Below are positions 23,661 to 31,223 of a stretch of DNA of 32,704 nt, piece by piece. Under the pieces are notes generated by a model. The model had not been told where the DNA came from. It made no database searches and saw only the letters and a program-made list of their open reading frames with translations. The translations under genes and the position numbers were made by a program. Origin of the DNA: Nitriliruptorales bacterium (GTDB taxonomy: Bacteria; Actinomycetota; Nitriliruptoria; Euzebyales; JAHELV01); contig JAHELV010000015.1 of the NCBI GenBank assembly GCA_024644015.1, forward strand, positions 1 to 32,704. Reading direction: 5' to 3'. How positions within the stretch are numbered: position 1 is the stretch's first letter; the number at the start of each line of letters is the position of its first letter.

Positions 23661-25159
23661 GGGGCCGATCCGGCCACGGCGTCCAGCAACAGATCGGATG
23701 CGGGCGTCACCAGCTCGAGCAGCCATGCGGGCCACACACCGATTGCCACGACGAGCGCCAGCAGGCCGACCATGACGGCCGTCTCGCGGACGTCGAGGTC
23801 GGCGAAGCCGGTGAGCGACTGCGGCGTGTCCCCGAAGAACAACTGCTGCAGCAGTTGCAGGAACAACGCGGCCGTTATCAGCACGCCGAGCAGTCCGACG
23901 CCCGCAAGCACCGGATAGACCGCGAACGTGCCGACGAAGATCTGGAACTCCGCGACGAACCCGGCCAGGCCGGGCAACCCGAGGCTGGCGAACGCCGCGA
24001 GGGTCATCGCGCCGGTCAGCCGGGGCGCGGGCGCCGCGAGACCACCGTAGTGGCCCATTTGGTAGTCCTGCGTGCGCTGCCAGAACGACCCCGCGAGCAG
24101 GAACAGCGCGCCCGTGATCAGCCCGTGCGCCACCATCTCGACGACGGCGCCGGTGACGGCCAGCCTCTGCGCGCCGGCGGCCTGCGGCGCGGCTGCGCCG
24201 GCCACCGCGATGCCCAGCACCGCGTAGCCCATGTGGTTGACCGACGTGTAGGCGATGCGCCGCTTGAGATCGGTCTGTCCCAGCGCCACCAGGGCGCCGT
24301 AGACGATGCTGATGACCGCCACGATCGCGAGCGGCAGCGCCCACGCCGCGAAGGTCTCGCGTGCCATGGCAAACGGGATCCGGATCATGCCGTACGTGCC
24401 CATCTTGAGCAGGACTCCGGCCAGGATCGCCGAGGCCGGTCCGGGCGCGTCGACGTGCGCAGGTGGCAGCCATGTGTGGACCGGCACGAGCGGCGTCTTG
24501 ACGGCCAGGCCGAACAGGATGGCGCCAACGGCGAAGCCGGCCCGTGCGCCCGCGCCGGCCAGCGGCTGCGCGGCGATCAACTCGCGCATGTCGAACGTGA
24601 GCGGGTCGGTGCCCAGGTACAGCACGAGGAAGCCGAGCAGCATCACGAGCGAACCCGCGAGGGTGTACAGGAAGAACTTCAACGCAGAGGTGCGCGCGGC
24701 GCCATGCCCCCAACGGCCGATCAGGAAGTACATGCCGACCAGGCTGAGGTCGAAGAAGACGTAGAAGAGCAACAGGTCGATCGTGAGGAACAGTCCAAGC
24801 GACGCGAACTGCAGGAACAGCATCCATGCCCGGTACTGTCGATGGCGACCTTTGAGGTCCACGGGATAGACGATCGCAGCGACGAACAGAAGCGCGGTCA
24901 GGGTTGCGAGCGCGAGAGCGATCCCGTCGACACCGAGGCGCCATCCGACACCGAGCGTCGGGATCCAGGCGGCGTCGGTGACCTGTTGGAACAGCGCGTC
25001 GCTGGTCGTGTCGAAGCGCAGCCACGCGCCAAGCAGCAGTCCGAGCGGGACGGCGGCGGCGGCGACGGCGATCGCCCGCGATGCGCGTTCGTCGAGTCGT
25101 GCGCTGCCCGCCAGCACGGCTGCGCCGGCCAGCGGGATCAGGATGACGAGGGTCAGCAA
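23657..25159 (-). CDS. nuoM: complex I-like antiporter subunit NuoM
   Basis: A 500-residue antiporter-family membrane subunit of standard length. Family blocks are MYFLIGRWGHGAARTSALKF (143-161), KTPLVPVHTWLPPAHVDAPG (221-240) and LKMGTYGMIRI, plus DLKRRIAYTSVNHMGYAVLG. Lys221 and Lys252 keep the proton-channel lysines, but the transmembrane-5 glutamate (E. coli E144) is Asp137 in FYVFFDLSLVG. The likely start is a TTG at 25159, one base after the nuoL TAG, with GGAG upstream; the frame upstream of it lies inside nuoL. The start codon is thus inferred from homology and spacing. Confidence 0.93.
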   Translation of the reverse strand: MLTLVILIPLAGAAVLAGSARLDERASRAIAVAAAAVPLGLLLGAWLRFDTTSDALFQQVTDAAWIPTLGVGWRLGVDGIALALATLTALLFVAAIVYPVDLKGRHRQYRAWMLFLQFASLGLFLTIDLLLFYVFFDLSLVGMYFLIGRWGHGAARTSALKFFLYTLAGSLVMLLGFLVLYLGTDPLTFDMRELIAAQPLAGAGARAGFAVGAILFGLAVKTPLVPVHTWLPPAHVDAPGPASAILAGVLLKMGTYGMIRIPFAMARETFAAWALPLAIVAVISIVYGALVALGQTDLKRRIAYTSVNHMGYAVLGIAVAGAAAPQAAGAQRLAVTGAVVEMVAHGLITGALFLLAGSFWQRTQDYQMGHYGGLAAPAPRLTGAMTLAAFASLGLPGLAGFVAEFQIFVGTFAVYPVLAGVGLLGVLITAALFLQLLQQLFFGDTPQSLTGFADLDVRETAVMVGLLALVVAIGVWPAWLLELVTPASDLLLDAVAGSAP

Positions 25160-25160
25160 T

Positions 25161-27083
25161 CTAGCGACTCCAGACGGCGGTGACGGCGACCAGCACCACG
25201 GTGCCGATCGCGATGAGGGCGTAGTACGTGTGCGTCTGACCGGTCTGCACGCGCCGGGTGTCCCGGCCGGCGGCACCAACCACGCGGGCGAGGCCTTCGA
25301 CGGTGCTGTCGACGCTCAACTCGGCGACCCGGTCCAGCACCTGTGCCGTGCGTGCGGCCGCTGCGGCGGTGCCGCGGACTCCGCCGTCGACCACGCGATC
25401 GTCGGCGCGAGCGAAACCGGCGGCCGCGCGGTTGGCCGTGCCCGCGATCCGGGCCACGACGCCGTCGATGACCACGTCGTCGAAGCGACCGGCGGCGTGC
25501 GCGAGCCGCAGCGTCGGTGCGACGATGAACGCCTCGGTTGCGGCGGGGATCGCGAACCAGTCCGCGACGGTGTGCAGCGGTGGCACGGCGGTCAGTCGGG
25601 CCAGGCGGCCGCGTCGATAGCGGGTGTAGGCCGCGTAGCCGCCGACGGCGACCGCGCCGAGCGATCCTGCGACCTCCCACGTCGTGCCGGTCGGCACCGT
25701 GCCGCCGACGACCCGCTCGAGCCAGCCGTGGACGACGGGCAGCCACAGCACGCCGAGCGCGATGCAGGCGACGCCCAGCACCGCGACCGCGGTGTGCTCT
25801 CCTGCGCCCGGCATGTTGCCGACCGCCGGTGCACGACGCCGCTCGCGCGGCGGGCCGTAGGCCAGCAACTGGAACCGGGCCGCATAGAACGCACTGAGCC
25901 CGCCCGCGACGATCACCAGCAGGCCGACCCACGGCGCGACGTGGGCGCCTGCGGCCACGACCTGCTCCTTGGTCCAGGCCGCACCGAGGGGTGGCACGGC
26001 GGCGAGCGCCGCGGTGCCGGTCGCGGTCAGTATGGCCAGCGGCCGCAGGGCACGTCCGAGCGCCATCGCCGCGAGCCGGTTGCTGCCCGACGCGCTGACC
26101 GCGACCCCCGCGGACAGGAACAGCAGCGCCTTGAACAGCCCGTGCGCGACCAGATGTGCGATGGCGACCAGGGGGTAGCCGGCACCGACCGCGACGAGCA
26201 TGAGGCCGTACTGCGCCGACGTCGACGCCGCGAGCAGGCGTTTGGCGTCATCTTGGACCACGGCGACGACGCCACCCGCGAGTGCGGTCAGCAGACCGAG
26301 GGTCACCGCCAACGGCGAGAACCAGCCGACGGTCGCCAACACGGGCTCGAGCCGGGCGAGCAGGTACACGCCGGCGGCGACCATCGTCGCCGAGTGCAGC
26401 AGCGCCGACGCCGGCGTCGGACCCGCCATCGCCGAGAACAGCCAGGGCGAGAACGGTAGCTGCGCGGACTTCGCCACCGCCGCGAGGACCACACCGGCCA
26501 CCAGCACGGTACGCGCGCCTCCGGTTACGCGCGCGAGGTCGGAGAACGCCAGCGAGCCTGTCGCCGAGAATGCTGCGCCGGCTGCCAGGAACAGTCCGAG
26601 GTCACCGAACCTCGTGGCGTTGAAGGCCTGTGCGGCCTTGGCAGGCGCAGGGGTCTGCCATTCGTGCGCGATCAGCCCCCACGAGATCGCTCCGACGAGC
26701 TCCCAGCCGATCAGCAGGGTCAGCAGATCGCCCGCGAGCAACAGCAGTTCCATCGCGCCGACGAACGCGATCAGCAGACCCACCATCCGCGCCAGCCCAT
26801 GAGCGTGCTCGTGCGCCGTGGCGTAGCCGACGATCGCCGTGGCGACGAACGGCACCAACACGATCGGGAGCCGGGCGATCGGCGCGACCTCCAGGCGAAG
26901 CTCCAGTCCGGCGCCCCACGCGACGACCGACGTCGGTTCGGCCCACGCCACCCAGACCGCGAGCGCCAGCGTGATCAGTCCCACGGCGAGCGCGACGGAA
27001 CCCAGGACCCGGCGCGTGGGCCGCCATGCCCATGCGCCGATCCCGGCGCCGAGGGGCACCAACACCGGAAGCCACGCGGTCAT
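25161..27083 (-). CDS. nuoL: complex I-like antiporter subunit NuoL
   Basis: A 640-residue antiporter-family subunit with the NuoL-specific C-terminal extension. The conserved channel residues are present: Glu128 in LIGWELVGA and Lys205 in AKSAQLPFSPWLFSAMAGPT, followed by PASALLHSATMVAAGVYLLA and HLVAHGLFKALLFLSAG. The long amphipathic region (about residues 500-610, rich in Ala and Arg) and a final membrane helix (TYYALIAIGTVVLVAVTAVW) correspond to the lateral helix and its anchor. The ATG at 27083 lies four bases after the nuoK stop, with GAGGGG upstream. Confidence 0.95.
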   Translation of the reverse strand: MTAWLPVLVPLGAGIGAWAWRPTRRVLGSVALAVGLITLALAVWVAWAEPTSVVAWGAGLELRLEVAPIARLPIVLVPFVATAIVGYATAHEHAHGLARMVGLLIAFVGAMELLLLAGDLLTLLIGWELVGAISWGLIAHEWQTPAPAKAAQAFNATRFGDLGLFLAAGAAFSATGSLAFSDLARVTGGARTVLVAGVVLAAVAKSAQLPFSPWLFSAMAGPTPASALLHSATMVAAGVYLLARLEPVLATVGWFSPLAVTLGLLTALAGGVVAVVQDDAKRLLAASTSAQYGLMLVAVGAGYPLVAIAHLVAHGLFKALLFLSAGVAVSASGSNRLAAMALGRALRPLAILTATGTAALAAVPPLGAAWTKEQVVAAGAHVAPWVGLLVIVAGGLSAFYAARFQLLAYGPPRERRRAPAVGNMPGAGEHTAVAVLGVACIALGVLWLPVVHGWLERVVGGTVPTGTTWEVAGSLGAVAVGGYAAYTRYRRGRLARLTAVPPLHTVADWFAIPAATEAFIVAPTLRLAHAAGRFDDVVIDGVVARIAGTANRAAAGFARADDRVVDGGVRGTAAAAARTAQVLDRVAELSVDSTVEGLARVVGAAGRDTRRVQTGQTHTYYALIAIGTVVLVAVTAVWSR

Positions 27084-27087
27084 GCCG

Positions 27088-27393
27088 TCAGCCCCTCAGC
27101 GAGGAGACGCCCTCGGTCATGTCGACCTGGCGCGCGCGGTAGACGGCGACGACGAGCGCGAAGCCGATCGACATCTCGACCGCCATGACGGCCATCGCGA
27201 CGATGACCAGCACCTGCCCCTTGGGCGCGCCGCCGCCGGTGAACGCCCAGAATGCGCCGCCCGCGAGGATGGCGCCGTTGACCATCATCTCGATGCCCAT
27301 CATCAGCATCACGAACGACTGCTGGCTGAGCGCCCCCCAGACGCCGATGCCGATCAGCGCGGCGGCGACGAGCAGGACGGTCACGAGCGTCAT
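27088..27393 (-). CDS. nuoK: complex I-like subunit NuoK
   Basis: A 101-residue, three-helix membrane subunit of typical length. The proton-path glutamates are kept: Glu35 in MLMMGIEMMVN and Glu73 in VMAVEMSIGFALVVAVYRAR. The ATG at 27393 is followed by MTLVTVLLVAAALIGIG; the longer open frame upstream to 27696 overlaps nuoJ and is a shadow. A gap of 73 bases separates it from nuoJ, the largest inside this operon; I see no hairpin there that would break transcription. Confidence 0.95.
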   Translation of the reverse strand: MTLVTVLLVAAALIGIGVWGALSQQSFVMLMMGIEMMVNGAILAGGAFWAFTGGGAPKGQVLVIVAMAVMAVEMSIGFALVVAVYRARQVDMTEGVSSLRG

Positions 27394-27466
27394 CGTGTTC
27401 GCCTCGGACCATTCGACCCCGGCGTCGCTCCGGCCCGCACGCCGGAGGAGACCGTGGGCGCGGGCA

Positions 27467-28075
27467 TCAGTGTCCTCCGTGATGCATGTGGTGGCCGCCG
27501 TCGGCGTCGTCGACCAGATCGTCCTCGGGTCGGTGATCGCCACCAGGCTCGAGTGGCGGCGCGACGGAGCCCTCGTCGCCGTCGCCGAAGCGACCGCGAT
27601 GCGATGAGAGGACCACCGCGCAGACCATCGTGGCGAGCAGCGTGACGCCGGCCGACTCGAACACCAGCATCGACCCGCCGAGCAGCTCGCTGCCAAGCGC
27701 CCGGATCGTCGCAGCGTTCGGATCGACGGGATTGGCGGGGAACCGCCCGAACAGCGCGACGGCCGCCAGCGCTGCCGCGGACCCGATGCCGGCGGCCGCC
27801 GCGAACCGCGGCTGGTGCACCATCTCCATCGGGTTGAGTCCGGCCGGGTTCATCATGAACATGACCATGAACAACGCCATGACGACCATCTCGACGGTCA
27901 TCATGAACAGCAGTGCGGTGCCGAGGTACTCGGCGAGCATAAGCACGAGGATGGCGCCGACGTTGAGGAACGACGCCAGCAGCAGGAACGACGCCCGCAC
28001 CATCGAGTCGGTCCGGAACACCCGGTAGCCGGTCCAGACGGCAGCGGCGGCAAACACGACGAACGCGAGTGTCAC
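27467..28075 (-). CDS. nuoJ: complex I-like subunit NuoJ with His-rich tail
   Basis: A 202-residue membrane subunit with five hydrophobic segments. The start of the family is seen in FVVFAAAAVWTGYRVF and in FLLLASFLNVGAILVLMLAE. The transmembrane-3 region reads LLFMMTVEMVVMALFMVMFM, very Met-rich compared with the usual VYAGAIMVLFLFV. The last 35 residues are hydrophilic and acidic and end GGHHMHHGGH, a possible metal-binding tail. The GTG at 28075 overlaps the nuoH stop by four bases. The assignment rests on position plus these blocks, because the family is weakly conserved. Confidence 0.85.
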   Translation of the reverse strand: MTLAFVVFAAAAVWTGYRVFRTDSMVRASFLLLASFLNVGAILVLMLAEYLGTALLFMMTVEMVVMALFMVMFMMNPAGLNPMEMVHQPRFAAAAGIGSAAALAAVALFGRFPANPVDPNAATIRALGSELLGGSMLVFESAGVTLLATMVCAVVLSSHRGRFGDGDEGSVAPPLEPGGDHRPEDDLVDDADGGHHMHHGGH

Positions 28076-29010
28076 AGCGACCCCGCCCCCGCGATCGCCA
28101 GATCCAGGAACGCGAGTGGGAGCAGCACCGTCCACGCGAGCCGGACGAACCGTTCGGGGCGGACACGCGCGAGCAGGTGTCTGCCGGCCAGTACTGTGAC
28201 GACGACTGCCAGGGTCTTGAGGGCCATCCACATGGCACCCGGTAGCACCGGGCCGATCCAGCCACCGAGGAACACGGCCGCCGCGGCCGCCGCGAAGGCG
28301 ACCAGCATCGCTGCGCGCGCGGCGGCCCATGCCAGGTGTGCCATCCCGCTGTCCTCCGCAGCGCCACCGCCGGCGATGTCGTTCGCGTCGACGATGTCCA
28401 GCGGCCCGGTGAACGTCACACCGGCCGTGACGACGAGGAACAGCGGCAGCCCGAGGGGTTGCCGGACGACGTTCCACAGGCCCTGCTGCGACTCGACGAT
28501 GGCGCCGATCGACAGGGACTCGGCGGGCAGCGCGGCGGCGATCAGGACGAACATGCTCAGCAGTTCGTACGACAGCGCTACACCGACGAACCGGTAGCCC
28601 GCAATCATCGGGAGCGGCGAGTTCGGTGCCCAGCCGTGCAGGAAGATCGCGACGATCGCCAACGCCTCGGCAGCGCCGAACACGACGATGCCGGTGCGCA
28701 CGTCGGCCACGACGACACCGGGACCGAGCGGGACGACGCTCAGCGCGGTCGCCGCGAGCCCCGCGTACGCCGCGGGCGCCAGGACCCACAGGATCATGTC
28801 CGGCGCTTCGGTGGTGACGGGCTGGCGGCGGATCACGGTCGCGACCTCGCGAGCGGGCTGCGCGGCCGCCCAGGCGAGCGACAGCGGCCACCCGGCGACG
28901 GCGGCGTACAGCAGGCGATCGATCACCACGACCCCGTAGGCGCCGATGGCGAGCGTCCCGCCGATGACTGCGACCCCGAGCATCGGCGACAGCGAGACGA
29001 CGTCGCTCAT
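28072..29010 (-). CDS. nuoH: complex I-like subunit NuoH
   Basis: A 312-residue membrane subunit of the NuoH family. The most conserved block is GWAPNSPLPMIAGYRFVGVA then LSYELLSMFVLI (126-157), matching the family GWaSNSKYallGalR...SYE. RFVRLAWTVLLPLAFLDLA near the end matches the family RFGWKVLLP. The loop that in standard NuoH reads PFDLPEAEQELVAGY is here PLDIVDANDIAGGGAAEDSG (203-222), with the acidic run altered. This loop lines the quinone-site exit, so quinone coupling may differ. The ATG at 29010 overlaps the stop of the upstream gene by four bases. Confidence 0.92.
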   Translation of the reverse strand: MSDVVSLSPMLGVAVIGGTLAIGAYGVVVIDRLLYAAVAGWPLSLAWAAAQPAREVATVIRRQPVTTEAPDMILWVLAPAAYAGLAATALSVVPLGPGVVVADVRTGIVVFGAAEALAIVAIFLHGWAPNSPLPMIAGYRFVGVALSYELLSMFVLIAAALPAESLSIGAIVESQQGLWNVVRQPLGLPLFLVVTAGVTFTGPLDIVDANDIAGGGAAEDSGMAHLAWAAARAAMLVAFAAAAAAVFLGGWIGPVLPGAMWMALKTLAVVVTVLAGRHLLARVRPERFVRLAWTVLLPLAFLDLAIAGAGSL

Positions 29011-30101
29011 CGCAGCGTCCCGGCGCCGAAGCGCGCACCGCCGACGTCGAGGCTGACGATCGTTGAGATCGCGGCCGTGAGCGTCGAGCCCGGCAGGGCG
29101 TCCGCCAGCAGGTCGCGTGCCGTGTCGAGCCGGGTCGGCTCCAGCGCGTCCGGCATCTGGTTGTCGCGCAACGCGCACACGATGGCGTCCATTCGTTCGC
29201 GCCAACGGTGCGCGGCATCACCCGACCCCGGGACCACCCCGACGTCGTGCAGGTTGCGCAGCACGCCCGTTCGCCGGACCCGGCGCATCAGCGCGTCGGC
29301 GTGACGAGAGAGCGCCGCACGGTCGGTCGCGCCGGTCACACGCGACGCGAGCGCCGCCGCTCTGGCCGCCAGCGCGTCGAGGCCTTCGACGTGCAGCGCG
29401 TGCGCCAGCCATCGAAGCCCGCTGCGGGCCATCGCCGACGACGGCTCCGACGGCAGCGTTGCGTCGGCGGCCGTGCCTCCGAGCGCGTCGAGACGCAAAG
29501 TGGCTTCCCGCAGCACCTCGCCCTGCAGGACCACATCGAGGACCAGGCCGGCGGGAAGCGCGTCGAGGAACGGCCCGAGCGTCAGCCGCAGCTCGTCGAG
29601 TGCCAACCCGTCGGGGTCGTCGCCCGTCATCGCCATCGGCCGGCCATACGGCGTCCCGCCCATCATCCCCTCGCCTCCCTGCCCGAAGGGCCCGATGCCG
29701 CGCCACTCGTTCGGTTCGACGTCGGGGAGCTGGTCCACGGCCGTCGACCAGGGATCGGCCTCCAAGGCGCTCCAGGCCCGCTGTACCGCGGTCACGACCG
29801 CCGCGGCGTCGCCGGTGACGTACGTCGCCCCCGGCATGCGCTTCGCGGTGCCGGCGGCTCGCCAGGTGACGACCGCGCGGGGATGCGGCACCTGGTCGTG
29901 GACCCGCTGGACGGCGACGAGGTGCGCCTCGGGGACCGTACCGGTGACCAGTAGCACCGACGCGTGCCGCGGTGTGGTGACAAGTCGCAGTTCCGGGACC
30001 CCGCGCAGCTCCTGCGTCTGGCCCCAGCCGCCGACGCCCGCTGCCGCGAACACCGGCACCGGCGCGGGGCGCCTCGTGGACGACCGTCGCCCTACTGCCA
30101 C
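29007..30101 (-). CDS. NuoB/NuoD-like fusion protein without iron-sulfur ligands
   Basis: A 364-residue soluble protein between nuoA and nuoH, where nuoB, C and D normally stand. Residues about 15-100 follow the NuoB pattern: RLVTTPRHASVLLVTGTVPE and VQRVHDQVPHPRAVVTWRA correspond to RxSPRQADLMIVAGTVT and LYDQMPEPKWVISMG. None of the four cluster N2 cysteines is present; the only Cys is near the C-terminus. From about residue 155 (GMMGGTPYGRPMAMTGDDPD, then LDELRLTLGPFLDALPAGLV) weak similarity to the NuoD N-terminus appears; the rest is helical and not recognised. GTG at 30101 with GAAGGGG is preferred; ATG at 30122 is possible, and both overlap nuoA. Probably a structural, non-redox connector. 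Confidence 0.72.
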   Translation of the reverse strand: MAVGRRSSTRRPAPVPVFAAAGVGGWGQTQELRGVPELRLVTTPRHASVLLVTGTVPEAHLVAVQRVHDQVPHPRAVVTWRAAGTAKRMPGATYVTGDAAAVVTAVQRAWSALEADPWSTAVDQLPDVEPNEWRGIGPFGQGGEGMMGGTPYGRPMAMTGDDPDGLALDELRLTLGPFLDALPAGLVLDVVLQGEVLREATLRLDALGGTAADATLPSEPSSAMARSGLRWLAHALHVEGLDALAARAAALASRVTGATDRAALSRHADALMRRVRRTGVLRNLHDVGVVPGSGDAAHRWRERMDAIVCALRDNQMPDALEPTRLDTARDLLADALPGSTLTAAISTIVSLDVGGARFGAGTLR

Positions 30102-30448
30102 CGGAAGGCCCCTTCGCGCCATCCGTAGACGACGCCCACGGCGAGGATGGCCAGGAACATGCCCATCTCGACCAGCGCCGTGACGCCCTCCTCGACGAAC
30201 ACGACCGCCCACGGATACATGAACATCATTTCCATCTCGAAGGCGATGAACAGCAGCGCCATCGGGTAGTAGCGCACGTGGAAGCGACTCCAGGCATGCG
30301 TCTCGGGCTCGAACCCACCGAGCGCGGGCACGCGTTGCGGCGCGGTCGACGGATAGCGCGTGGAGCGTCGTGCGAGGATCACGCAGCCTGCGGTGAAAAG
30401 GGCGGCCGCGCAGGTGACTGTCAGGCCGGACAGGAAGGCACCGAGCAT
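30092..30448 (-). CDS. nuoA: complex I-like subunit NuoA
   Basis: A 118-residue subunit with three membrane helices, normal for NuoA. The loop and second helix carry the family signature: GGFEPETHAWSRFHVRYYPM followed by ALLFIAFEMEMMFMYPWAVV, where the usual FDxE is FEME. It starts with ATG at 30448, three bases after the arsR stop, and its last codons overlap the next gene. Only a single NuoA is present, at the head of the structural genes, as in standard nuo operons. Confidence 0.95.
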   Translation of the reverse strand: MLGAFLSGLTVTCAAALFTAGCVILARRSTRYPSTAPQRVPALGGFEPETHAWSRFHVRYYPMALLFIAFEMEMMFMYPWAVVFVEEGVTALVEMGMFLAILAVGVVYGWREGAFRWQ

Positions 30449-30451
30449 CGG

Positions 30452-30817
30452 TCAGCGCTCCCGTTCGCCGGGCACCGGAGGGGGCGTCAGCGCATCAAGG
30501 ACCCGGGGCGCGACCGCGTCGGGTGCGAGGCGGTAGTAGATGACACGACCGTCGCGGCGGTTGCGCACGACGCCCGCGGTGCGCAGCAGCCTCAGCGCAT
30601 GGGAGACCGACGAGTCCGACACGTCGAGGACGAGCGCCAGGTCGCCGACGCACAGCTCGCCGGCCTCGCGCAGGGCCGACACGATTCGCGCTCGCACGGG
30701 GTCGCCGAGCAGCCGGAGCGTGTCGGCGACCTGCTCACCATCCTGAGCCGACAGGACCCGCCTACGCGTCGCCGCGACCCGCTGCGGGTTGATTGGGTGG
30801 TCGTGCTCGAGGGCCAC
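30452..30817 (-). CDS. ArsR/SmtB-family transcriptional regulator heading the nuo operon
   Basis: A 121-residue winged-helix regulator. Residues 32-100 carry the ArsR fold: LGDPVRARIVSALREAGELC, then VGDLALVLDVSDSSVSHALR and VVRNRRDGRVIYYRLA (wing). The metal-site helix of ArsR proteins reads ELCVCDL; here it is ELCVGDL with a single Cys (about residue 56), and the N-terminus has EHDH (residues 4-7), so a His/Cys site of another geometry or no metal at all is possible. The start is GTG at 30817. Only three bases separate it from nuoA, so it is the first gene of the complex I-like operon and probably controls it. Confidence 0.9.
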   Translation of the reverse strand: MALEHDHPINPQRVAATRRRVLSAQDGEQVADTLRLLGDPVRARIVSALREAGELCVGDLALVLDVSDSSVSHALRLLRTAGVVRNRRDGRVIYYRLAPDAVAPRVLDALTPPPVPGERER

Positions 30818-30823
30818 GCGCGG

Positions 30824-30853
30824 ATACTATTCGTACGGTTGCAGAGATGTCCA
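30824..30853 (-). promoter_or_regulatory. promoter of the arsR-nuo operon, probably leaderless
   Basis: On the minus strand TGGACA (30853-30848, five of six -35 positions) is followed after 18 bases by TAGTAT (30829-30824). Transcription would begin at about 30817, the GTG of arsR itself, so the mRNA would have no leader; no ribosome binding site is seen before that GTG. Leaderless messages are frequent in actinobacteria. Confidence 0.5.
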
Positions 30854-30875
30854 TCCATGCGACTGACGCCGAGGC

Positions 30876-31137
30876 GACACGTTCGACTGCCAGCGCGTCG
30901 ATCTGCTGAGCTGGCTCGACTACGCCGACCTCGGCGGCGGTGTGACGGCCATCACGTTCGTCAAGGACATCTGGGGCTGGACCGACCCCGCGACGGGGTT
31001 GACTACGCGCTGTTCGACAACGAGACCGCGTCGATCGACCACAACATCTACACCGAGGGCCGGTGGGCGTCCGCCAGAAGAAGGTCGTGGCGGTCAGCAG
31101 CATCGACCGCGAACTGTTCCTCGTGCGTCCCGCCTGA
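30876..31137 (+). pseudogene. remnant of a choice-of-anchor B (LVIVD repeat) secreted protein
   Basis: Three pieces of one protein family appear in order but in different frames. From 30876: DTFDCQRVDLLSWLDYADLG, then DIWGWTDPATG. From 31001: DYALFDNETASIDHNIYTEG. From 31081: KVVAVSSIDRELFLVRPA and a TGA at 31135-31137. In the intact family (about 400 residues) these are the N-terminal CQRVDLLSWL and DIWGWTD, the DHNxY region and the C-terminal VVVSSIxxGLFVLRP. Most of the repeat region is gone and at least two frame changes are present, so it is a decayed gene. It shares its upstream side with the arsR promoter. Confidence 0.75.
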
Positions 31138-31167
31138 AGGGCCCGCAGCGCTAGCGGGGCTGGACAT

Positions 31168-31199
31168 GCGTGAGGGCCCCGATTGCGGGGCCCTCACGC
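31168..31199. terminator. strong bidirectional hairpin terminator
   Basis: GCGTGAGGGCCCCG (31168-31181) and CGGGGCCCTCACGC (31186-31199) form a perfect 14-bp stem with the loop ATTG. It lies between the pseudogene end (plus strand) and the end of the SOD-like gene (minus strand) and could stop transcription from both sides. Confidence 0.8.
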
Positions 31200-31223
31200 T
31201 ATCCGTCCCAGCTGCGTGTCGCG

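Noticed and set aside
22239-25025. Minus-strand frame of 928 codons that could be read as a NuoM-NuoN fusion
   Set aside because: The part upstream of 23660 is an out-of-frame reading of nuoM with no membrane segments; nuoM is intact in another frame.
29007-30101. Assignment as a genuine NuoB or NuoD
   Set aside because: None of the NuoB cluster cysteines is present and the NuoD similarity is weak, so no gene symbol was given.
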